DNA from: Thozetella sp. PMI_491
Lineage: Eukaryota > Ascomycota > Sordariomycetes > Chaetosphaeriales > Chaetosphaeriaceae
Length of the DNA stretch: 56,178 bases
Assembly: GCA_021432635.1 (NCBI GenBank)
Contig: MU270149.1
Coordinates: 1-56,178, forward strand
Reading direction: 5' to 3'
Positions 48,854-56,178 of the stretch are shown here, in pieces; within the stretch, counting starts at the first letter, position 1, and each line of letters opens with the position of its first letter. The notes under the pieces were generated by a model that saw only the letters and a list, made by a program, of their open reading frames with translations, was not told the origin of the DNA and searched no databases. Made by a program: the position numbers and the translations under genes.

Positions 48854-50614
48854 ATACTAAGAGAATAACTAAGATCCTACTATTAAATTACTATTGTTAA
48901 AGGGCTGAGTTATAATTTATTTATAGCTACATTAATATTAAAGGTTAGATTAATGTATAACTATATAGGATAGTAGTTTTACTAGTGCTAAAGCTAGGGC
49001 TAGATAACTATATAAGTAAGCTCTACGAGTGTTAAGGCTGGGGCTAGATAAGTTATAAGACTAGTGTTAAGGCTAGGTTTTACAGATAAAGACCCTATAG
49101 AAGGGAGGATAAGTGTAACTTGTAGAGGCCAGCCTGCTAGTAGATAGAGGCCCTATATCAGGGAGTAAGTGGTTCGCAGCCAAACGGCTGGCAACCTTAC
49201 TCCTACACAGATCAACTTATGTTACAAAACCACCATTTATACATTAATATGCCAGTGCCCCCATCGTTTTTCCCCTGGTTGTGCAAGCAGTTCAGTGTGT
49301 AAAGTGGTCAATACGAGAGCAAGGTGCGTGGTATTACATTATCACAAATGTCACACAATCTAGAGAGGATATGTCTAACAAAGCATAGATGCTATAGGTA
49401 CAGGACGGTGTAACTCACCAAATTCATTATAAAGACAGCTACATAGTTCTACCAATTTCAGCAACACTTCCTCATTCTAAACGATCACTCTATCAATCGC
49501 TACAATATCTACAGATTAATACCTTCTCCTACCCCCCACAATAAATACCCAATAACCTACCAGGAATCTATTTCCTTAGTGCCTACACATAGTCTAATAT
49601 TACAGGTATAATAATATATAAGACCCTGGGCTTTATTTTTAACAGCCATTGTACAACTAAGTAGCATTGACCAATACCTCTAAATTCTAAAATATAAACA
49701 TATAGGACCCAGTAGAACAGTAGGACCTCTTATAACTTGGCCGTTTAAGAGTTTCTCGCTATCCTTGGCTCGATAGGATTTGTCTGGCTGCTAGACGACT
49801 GTTTTTCTTTTGGATGGTTGTCATTCGCTCAGATTACTGCACTGCCAGCTCGCTGCGTGTGTCGCGATCATGTCCACGGAGCTGCCGGCTCGCCCGATCG
49901 AGCCCCTCCGCCAGCCCCGTCGCTCACTTCTCTCGTTTTCGTAGCCGATTCTTCCACGCACGGCTCGTCGTTTACCTTAACAGCGTGCCGATGAGCAGGT
50001 AGCCATGCAGGCGTCTGGTCTAAACGCATGGGATTCTCGTTAGGATAAAAGCCTTGCGCTTGAGCAAACACGAGAAGCGGGGTTGGGTGTGCAGCGCATC
50101 GTAGGATGTTCAGCTCGAGGTGCTTGGATCGGAATACAAAACCGGATTGGATGGCGTAGGCCGCTCGATGGTGCGCGGGGCTCCCAAATTCATTGGCGGC
50201 TATTTTGTAATCTCAAGGGGTTAAGAAACGAGGAACTGTCTCTGTAGCCTTTTACAGGTTGGCAAGGCTTGCAGGAAGCTCGACTAAGCACGAGGAGGGC
50301 GCGGGTGCATCAGATCCACAATGACACCTCCCTTTTATGGCCACAGTCGGGTCTGGGGCCTCGCTTAACCTATATACGCCTTATTTTTTTGAAGTTTATC
50401 CGGAAGGTGAACCCTAATGGTACCTTGTACCCTTATCGGTAGGGCGTGCTCGAGGGGTATAAGAGAAGCTTGGGGCCATATCCTGGGGCGAGGGAACATA
50501 GCTCTGTCATCATAGACCTACACTACAAGCTATTCCATTCCGGCTCAAGCAGCTCTCAAGTATCATCCCTTACTGGGCACAAGATTCGAAAATTGGTCCA
50601 GATTCATTAGCATA
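48854..50614 (+). other. Gene-poor stretch with a short tandem repeat
   Basis: At 48986-49077 three imperfect units of about 35-40 bp follow each other (AGTG(C/T)TAA(A/G)GCT(A/G)GGGCTAGATAA and on). The remainder shows no convincing gene. Open frames near 49814-50071 overlap on both strands without any domain. Promoter sequence of the secreted-protein gene at 50615 should lie at the right end. Confidence 0.45.
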
Positions 50615-51160
50615 ATGCGCTGGCCTATCTCTGCCATCTTACTTATTCTTGCCACGGCCGCAGCTCTGACTATTCCACCTGGGCAGAAGGAAGGAGTTTA
50701 TGTTGTCCACAATGTCGGAACCCGGGCCGAATTGCACGAACGTGTTCCATCTAATCAGCAGGAGACAGGTGCTTTACTTTCAGCAATAAAAAAAATTAAG
50801 CCTAGGGTGGATTACAATCCAGACACTCGATGTGGCTGCGGCATTATCCTAGACCATGGTAGTTGTGATGATGCCACCCACGACCTTGAGAACCAATTCG
50901 GAAGTTATGGACAAGTTGGCCCCGGCCTCTGCTGGTACTCGATACGAGGAAATGTCGTCGCCTTTGCATGCAATTACTACCGGGACGGGCTTTCAAGCAG
51001 TCGCACAGAGCTCCAGCAAGACTGGTCTCAGATTACGAATCACTGCGGATGGTATGTTGCCGGTACCACAGGACATATAGGGGTTTGGGCTACTGGTTAT
51101 ATGACGTCGAATCAAAATTGGTTGACAAACGCGTGGAACTCGCCAGTATCATCATGCTAA
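50615..51160 (+). CDS. Secreted cysteine-containing protein, 181 aa
   Basis: A single exon starting MRWPISAILLILATAAALT, a clear signal peptide with probable cleavage after about residue 18. A proregion-like stretch of about 50 residues follows. The mature part carries Cys at 73, 75, 84, 106, 119, 144 and 181. It includes TRCGCGIILDHGSCD, GLCWYSIRGNVVAFACNYY and CGWYVAGTTGHIGVWATGY, ending with a C-terminal Cys. This pattern belongs to a family of fungal secreted proteins of unknown function that I know from plant- and insect-associated ascomycetes; no enzymatic motif is visible. It is an effector candidate by size, secretion and location next to transposons, but that role is inference. The frame is intact and codon use looks normal. 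Confidence 0.88.
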   Translation: MRWPISAILLILATAAALTIPPGQKEGVYVVHNVGTRAELHERVPSNQQETGALLSAIKKIKPRVDYNPDTRCGCGIILDHGSCDDATHDLENQFGSYGQVGPGLCWYSIRGNVVAFACNYYRDGLSSSRTELQQDWSQITNHCGWYVAGTTGHIGVWATGYMTSNQNWLTNAWNSPVSSC

Positions 51161-52102
51161 GGTTCGAACAAATGGAAAACGGGCTTCGACACTGCCTATT
51201 ACTTGAGACATTAGTTAACTATACGAACTATACTAAGGTACTCTACAAGGTGTAGGGGCAAGTGTGCAAAGCTAATATAGGCGAGGATAATAAATATATC
51301 CCCAAGTGTAAAATCCATTCCTAAACACATCATAGACGAGTCAGTCATTTAGTATCCGCGATCTACCTTACTCTTAACCTTGTGATTTAACATTCTTGTC
51401 AATGGAACCCAGGCTGGGCTGACGTGGTAAACATACTCTTGGGACAAAGTTGACTAGACAGTAATAACCAGCGTACATAAATTGTTGCAATCTTAGCTCC
51501 ATGTAGACGTTAGGCCTCCCGGAAGTGGCAGTCCAGTCCACCTTTCGGGAACTCTGAAATTGGCTTAATGGTTTTAAGAGAGTTAGGTTCCACTGAGATC
51601 GTCAACTATTTCTTTCAGTCATGTATGGTTTTATCGACATTAGAAGAAAAATGGCCAAGGTAAGATGCCTAATGATACTCGTTCAGCCAACATCCCACGA
51701 CCTAGTGGAAATAGGCCGGTCTGGTTCGAATTGCGGGGTTTGAGTCTCCGCCAATACCGTAACCGCTAAACTACTACTTTCTGAAAATAATCCCTGCCTA
51801 CCCGGGAAAATGTCGTCAGTATAGGCTATCATAGGAGGAAGAGATATTCTCCCTGAAGGCGAGCACGAACTTAGTCACTCGCTGGCTGTTTCTCCCTGAC
51901 ATGTCGCTACTATTTGTTTTCGATAGGTGGAACAAATGCCCCAAGTCGCGGGGACATTAATACAGGTGTGAAACCTCCTCATTAGTACTTAAATAAGAAC
52001 TTTTTCTTGTGAAGTCGCTCCTCTTCGTTCTAATTTCCATCTCAGTCAAACACTGCAATATAACCGCTTCTGGTGGTATTATTGATATAGTCTTCATAAG
52101 CA
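51161..52102 (+). other. Intergenic with a tRNA-like trace
   Basis: No protein-coding gene recognised. It contains the tRNA-like sequence at 51713-51776 on the minus strand, listed separately. Confidence 0.4.
51713..51776 (-). other. tRNA-like remnant
   Basis: Read on the minus strand, TAGTTTAGCGGTTACGGTAT resembles a D-arm with an A-box, and 30-35 bases on AATTCGAACC resembles a B-box with its first two bases changed. A clean anticodon stem and acceptor stem could not be folded by eye. It could be a decayed tRNA, the head of a tRNA-derived SINE, or chance. Confidence 0.25.
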
Positions 52103-53004
52103 ATGAATTCCTTCTTGCTTTTGCTGCTCCCAGTAGCTGCCACGTTGGTCATTCCTCGCCAATATTTTCTCTTTCGGTAAGTACTTTTCCACCGGTTGCG
52201 GTTGCTAGTGGCACGTTCATTATCGAGGCAAATACTAAGCTGGTTCTTCCAGCTCTCAATAATCCCCATAATGGGAATTTAGGCCTCTGGCCTGGCATGG
52301 GAATGGACGACGGCGATCTCGTCCAAGGCCTTGCCATCTCCACCGTTGGCTACAGGTGAGTCTTGATCTATGAATTTGGGCGCCAGTTTCTAGCTTAGTT
52401 ACATATAGATCTCCATGCAACCTAGCTGCGGACGAGGTTAAGTGGTGTGTTACTGCAAGCACCCTGGAAAGTATATCATATATACGTTTCCTGAGTGCTT
52501 CCCGTCCTCACCTGCCTCTAGATAATCAAGAGGATGGCGCAGTATACAAGGCGAAACCAGGCGATCATATCACCTACCACTGCAAGTCGAAGACCTCGAT
52601 CGTACGGGAATTTGTTATGAAACTGACTTTCCTACAGACAAATACAACGACTCTACTGGCAACACTGACCAGACGGTGTCGGTGAACGGGAACGCAGTAT
52701 CAACACCGTCTACTTGTATTTGTTTCTCCCATACAATTTTGCGGTCTTTCTCTTCATACTGATAGTGTAACAGCCAGCGGTCAGGGAGGCCTGGGTTAGG
52801 GTACCGCCATAGAATGCCAGCAGGCGAATTGCAGGACCGTCCCTACGCATCACTACACCAACACCAAGCTCACGATAAGCGCCGCTAATCCTAACTACAA
52901 GAACACCCTAGCTCAATAGTGCGTCTGGTGATCTGGTTACTACCGATGGTGGAAAGACCTGGACTGTTGCTGATATTACGATTAATCAGTACACCTACAC
53001 TTAG
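52103..53004 (+). pseudogene. Secreted protein gene, decayed (several frameshifts)
   Basis: Starts with MNSFLLLLLPVAATLVIPRQ, a signal peptide. A frameshift leads to a coherent block from about 52210 with KLVLPALNNPHNGN and LWPGMGMDDGDLVQGLAIST up to a GTGAGT donor at 52357. After that intron, (S)CG.DEVKWCVTASTLES continues with one base out of frame. The remaining exons follow to CQQANCRTVPTHHYTNTKL and ISAANPNYKNTLAQ, then after another shift SGDLVTTDGGKTWTVADITI and a stop at 53004. The order matches a family of fungal secreted proteins with a lectin-like (concanavalin-like) beta fold that I know from other ascomycetes. At least three lesions make it non-functional. Confidence 0.65.
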
Positions 53005-53789
53005 CCGAGCCGCAAACTGGAGAATGTCGAAGGGCTCGAGGCCAATATGAAGGGTTTCTATTACTGTTCGAAACATTTGGGCGTCATTGTAGCCTATTGA
53101 TACAGAGTCTTCTGTCTTCTGTATTGTCTCCCTTTATCTATTATTCTCTGCATATGCGTAGATATTTCACCGTTTGTGTTAGGCAGGGGTACCTAAATGT
53201 GACGGTCGACCTCTGATGCCTTCACGGCAGGGCAGTAAGCTCTCTTCATTTTGACTAGAGCAGGCGGGAGGCCTCGTGTGTACAATGGAAGCATTGGAGA
53301 CCGGCATACTTACCTCCGACGCAGATATTATAGGCCAGGCATCAGAAGTTCTGTTTCTAAGCCAAGGTTTACCGATGCTCTGTTAAGACCCTTCTCCATG
53401 GTTGGCATGATGGCCGCGCCACTCATTCAGTACTGTTGTCCTTTTGACGAGTGGCATTGGTTCGTTCATTTGCGCTTCGTCGGCGGATGGGTAAACGACC
53501 AAGGCTGGCTCCGAGATCCAAGTCAGCGGGTATATGTACCTCAGCGCAGCCGAATCTGAAAGCGGCAACGCGTGCGACCCACGAAACAAGGCGCGGTGCC
53601 ATAGGGCTGCCACCCTGAGAGGATTGGTAGTGCAGTGCAAGGTTTACGAACATCGTGCATCCTATTGAAACAATTGGTCTAGTTTGAGAGGCTATTGGAC
53701 TGATTCGTCGTCACCCTGTTGTCTGATACTGCGTGCTAATTACGGTCACAATCGCCTCGGCGAGTTCTGGATTCTACATATCTTAGCTA
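53005..53789 (+). other. Intergenic, nothing recognised
   Basis: About 0.8 kb. Overlapping open frames on both strands at 53251-53653 mirror each other and have no domain, so I do not call them genes. Confidence 0.4.
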
Positions 53790-53937
53790 CCTTTTAAAAG
53801 CTTAGATGGCTATATTAACTCGAGCTTCATTTTAAATAAACGCTATAACTAGTCGTAAAGGATTTAGTGGTTAAGGGTAGGAAGAACATGTCGCGTTGAT
53901 TTTAATCCACCTACTTAGGTGATCCACCCACTTGTGG
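53790..53937 (-). mobile_element. 5' end relic of a pogo/Fot1-type element
   Basis: About 148 bp align with the right end of the pogo element at 40454-42314 (its 42165-42312 part): the transposase start region, the GTAGGAAGAAC stretch, TCGCGTTGATTTT and the TIR with its doubled GATCCAC motif. C-to-T changes are frequent. The relic ends at the target site of the MITE at 53946, which inserted at or near its tip. Confidence 0.75.
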
Positions 53938-53945
53938 ATTAATTA

Positions 53946-54510
53946 GAGATCTTATCCGTGCCACGCACCAGTTTTACTCATTGCCGCACACCTGACTCCA
54001 CAATTGACTCTATTTAGCGCTTAAAATTTTAGCGTATATTCAGCTACAATAAACCGCTTACTCTAGAGAAGGTACCTTAGTAACTTAGGTAGGCTAAGTA
54101 TATAGGGATTGGTACCTATATTTGCCTATGCTAGGCGATTTAAGAGGGGGGTTAGAGGGGTCTCCCCCCGAGATGCTGGCTATGTTGGGTACGCTGGGTA
54201 CGCTGGGTACGCTGGGTACGCTGGGTACGCTGGGTACGCTGGGTACGCTGGGTACGCTGGGTACGCTGGGTACGCTGGGTACGCTGGGGACGCTGGGGAC
54301 GCTGGGGACGCTGGGGACGCTGGGGACGCTGGGTACACTACCCTACCTAAAGTACCTAGTCTTTCTCCTCTGCCCTCGGAATTCGAATAATATCCGTTCT
54401 ATTTTATTGTAGAAGAATCTATGCTAATAATTTAAGCGCTGAATAGAGTTAATTGTGGAGTCAGGTGTGCGGTGCGGAGTAAAAATGGTGCGTGGCACGG
54501 ATAAGATCTC
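53946..54510. mobile_element. MITE with about 80-bp TIRs and an 8-bp target duplication
   Basis: The ends form an inverted repeat of about 80 bp beginning GAGATCTTATCCGTGCCACG and continuing through CACACCTGACTCCACAATT and CTCTATT.AGCGCTTAAA. Flanks are ATTAATTA (53938-53945) and ATTAACTA (54511-54518), an 8-bp duplication with one C/T difference. An 8-bp duplication is usual for hAT elements, although the long TIRs would also suit other groups. There is no transposase. The interior contains a 9-bp minisatellite. Confidence 0.78.
54185..54337 (+). repeat. 9-bp minisatellite, about 17 units, inside the MITE
   Basis: The unit is CTGGGTACG repeated head to tail without gaps. A block of about eleven GGGTACG-type units is followed by five with GGGGACG and one last GGGTAC unit. 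The 9-bp period keeps all three plus frames open, giving Gly-Tyr-Ala or Leu-Gly-Thr repeats, which are not evidence for a gene. Confidence 0.95.
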
Positions 54511-54556
54511 ATTAACTATGTTAGTGTTCAGGTTCTTGGATCTGTTAGTCCCCATC

Positions 54557-54852
54557 AAGTTACCTGGGCAGCCAAGTAGGGACAAAAAAAAGAGGGACTG
54601 CAGAAATACCACAATCTTTAACGCCAGCTATATTAGTAGAATATACATTTAAAATTCCCAGAGAATTCAAGGAAAATACTATTACTAAAAATAACCCTAC
54701 TATAAAAATTCAATACCGATAATCGCATTTTTCTTTATATAGCATTGAAATGATTACAAGGCCTCCTTGGGTGAGGTACTTGGATTTTGGTGGGAAAGAG
54801 GGATTTTGCAGTCCCTCTTTTTTGTCACCCGCTTGGCAGCTTAGTCATATCG
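54557..54852. repeat. Short inverted-repeat element (possible MITE)
   Basis: Two inverted stretches of about 45 bp, 54557-54603 (GGGCAGCCAAG then GGGACA, A-run, AGAGGGACTGCAG) and 54808-54852 (TGCAGTCCCTCTTTTTTGTC then CGCTTGGCAGC), face each other about 200 bp apart. Target duplications could not be fixed. Confidence 0.5.
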
Positions 54853-55061
54853 GCCCATATTTTAATGGGCACATGACCAAATACCCTACAGCACATGACC
54901 AAATGCCCCACAGCCTTGGGTCGCCACCCAACCACCGAGGATGAAACACAACCTCCATCCTTATTCCCTCAAACCTCGACCTCCACGATAAGATTGAATA
55001 CATCCGGACTTCCTAGAAGACCTTGATTACTCGTTGCTGAATCACCGAATCATCCGCCAGC

Positions 55062-55638
55062 ATGTTGTTCTCCAAGTCAGCTCTGTTTACTCTTTCGTCG
55101 CTGTTGACGCTTACATCAGCGTTGGCAACTGAGCGCAATGGTAGGAGCCAGGCAGATCCAAGGCATCTGAGCCCGTGAATAATCATTAACCGGAAATCAG
55201 TTTATGCGCAGGAAGGGATATCCGCTTTGACCGAGACTCACGCAAGGGTGGGCAGTATCAGAGGTAATCGCGCTCTGCTCTGTGTTTCTCTTGGCTCCCG
55301 CTGACCACCTGATCTCCCCCAAGATGCAGGCTTATCTGATTCAGCTTCCAATGCCGATTGCGACAAGGAGGATGAGGACGATTGCAAAGAATTCTGTAGT
55401 CTCGCAGATCAGACTTCAACCTGCCGAGCTAGCGGAAACAAGGTGACATGCTATTGTAAGGGCGGAAAAGCCCCCGCCTCTGACTGCGAGGAGAGGTGCT
55501 TGTTCTGTATGTTACCCCCATCCCTCTTTACATTGTCGGCTATAGCTAACGCAGATGACAGGTATGCCTACCAAGTCCGCTTTCGAAGAGGCTAAGCAAG
55601 TTTTAAACTATGCAGGCTTAAAGGCTCAGGACCTTTGA
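55062..55638 (+). CDS. Small cysteine-rich secreted protein, four exons, 128 aa
   Basis: Proposed exons 55062-55140, 55216-55263, 55324-55506 and 55562-55638 join in phase with GT-AG introns (75, 60 and 55 nt). The protein starts MLFSKSALFTLSSLLTLTSALA, here read as a signal peptide of about 21 residues. The mature part is acidic (CDKEDEDDCKEFC) and has nine Cys: NADC, DDC, EFC, STC, VTC, YC, SDC, RC and FC. It ends in a short helix (SAFEEAKQVLNY). The spacing does not let me name a family. The acceptor of intron 1 could also be the CAG four bases earlier, but then the frame meets a stop in exon 3, so the AAG acceptor was preferred. Size, Cys content and secretion suggest an effector or antimicrobial-type protein; this is inference. 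Confidence 0.75.
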
Positions 55639-55925
55639 TTGCTATCTTAGCTGCGGAACAGAGAACTGAGCCGTTTAAGTGTTGCGCCGTTTCTTCACAG
55701 GGTTAAGATATTCGTTACCTGGCGCAATGCCGCCCATCTTGAGTAATTATCCAAACCATTTGCATTCAGACTTGACTTGGATATTGAGGTTTAGAGACAT
55801 GAAAGATTCTCGCTTAGTTTAGATAGTATCTACGGGATTCGGCGAAGGCACCACTCCACTCAGCCAGGATAGCTCTGAAAAGCTGTGTTCTGACAGCCTG
55901 CCCACAGTTAATCACAGTCTATAAC

Positions 55926-56001
55926 GAAAGGGTATTGCCTGTGTCGAGGAATGTAAACATGTAGCTGCTATGTATTTACATATCTAATATATACTATCTA
56001 C
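55926..56001 (+). repeat. 75-bp dispersed repeat, copy 2
   Basis: Partner of 48617-48691, sharing the AAACATGTAGCTGCTA core and ATATACTATCTAC end. Again located upstream of a Gypsy-2 LTR. Confidence 0.6.
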
Positions 56002-56085
56002 ATAGGTTATAATGTAAACCTTTATTTTATTTTATCTAAATCGTCTTATAATAAGAGAACTTGAACTATATCTACTTGACTATTG

Positions 56086-56178
56086 AGCTGGGGGTAGTCA
56101 GTGGATTTTTCTTTTCGCCCAGCGTGGCCCTGGTACGGGAGGAACTGTATGGTGGATCCAGACCCTGGTCTGACCAGG
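56086..56178 (+). mobile_element. 5' beginning of a Gypsy-2 family LTR, cut by the window edge
   Basis: Starts TGAGCTGGGGGTAGTCAGTG and matches the first 93 bp of the LTRs at 7566 and 21181 but keeps its GC-rich bases. This undamaged start shows that the LTR begins with TG and that TAAGC in the long copies is the RIP-altered form. Whether it belongs to a full element or a solo LTR cannot be seen. Confidence 0.85.

Noticed and set aside
49814..50071. Overlapping open frames on both strands
   Set aside because: They are mirror frames in GC-rich sequence with no domain, no start context and no splice structure.
53251..53653. Overlapping plus and minus open frames
   Set aside because: Mutual shadows; no signal peptide, domain or intron pattern supports either strand.
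54185..54337. CRISPR-like array
   Set aside because: Units are contiguous 9-mers without spacers in a eukaryotic genome, so this is a minisatellite.
54109..54412. Two open frames encoding Gly-Tyr-Ala or Leu-Gly-Thr repeats
   Set aside because: A 9-bp tandem repeat keeps frames open automatically, and the frames lie inside a MITE.

Overview
This window looks like a chromosome segment of a filamentous ascomycete, probably a Sordariomycete close to Hypocreales, although the species cannot be told from the sequence. The evidence is short GT-AG introns of about 55-100 nt, a Zn2Cys6 regulator, fungal P450 and SDR enzymes, small cysteine-rich secreted proteins, Fot1/pogo, MULE and Ty3/gypsy elements, and extreme AT-richness with C-to-T and G-to-A damage typical of repeat-induced point mutation (RIP).

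Positions 1-28150 are an AT-rich block of nested, RIP-destroyed transposons. A minus-strand Ty3/gypsy chromovirus (C2; parts at 96-1879 and 27281-27853) was entered by a plus-strand copy of the same family (C1; 1880-27280, 444-bp LTRs, target duplication GTTAA). C1 then received a MULE (2538-6048) and a very long Ty3/gypsy element (Gypsy-2; 7566-21702, 522-bp LTRs). C2 lacks both later insertions, so it serves as the empty-site reference. A GC-rich Gypsy-2 LTR end at 1-95 sits on the damaged C2 sequence and appears to be a later arrival. Right of the block are a solo LTR (28790-29046) and a decayed Tc1/mariner gene.

Positions 31200-35202 hold three broken genes: an NmrA-like NAD(P)-binding protein, a SulP-type transporter and a GIY-YIG-domain protein. 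Positions 35619-48576 hold the metabolic genes: a Zn2Cys6 transcription factor divergent from a short-chain dehydrogenase/reductase, then two divergently transcribed P450s, the first with an in-frame TAA. A solo LTR, a pogo element and a flanking direct repeat lie between the SDR and the P450s. No polyketide synthase, NRPS or terpene cyclase is visible. This could be a piece of a secondary-metabolite cluster or a loose set of accessory genes.

Positions 48577-56178 are gene-poor. They hold an intact 181-aa secreted cysteine-containing protein, a broken secreted protein, a four-exon small cysteine-rich secreted protein, a tRNA-like trace, a pogo relic, a MITE with 8-bp target duplications carrying a 9-bp minisatellite, another short inverted-repeat element, and the beginning of another Gypsy-2 LTR at the window edge. 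Overall this is an accessory, transposon-rich compartment next to a RIP block.
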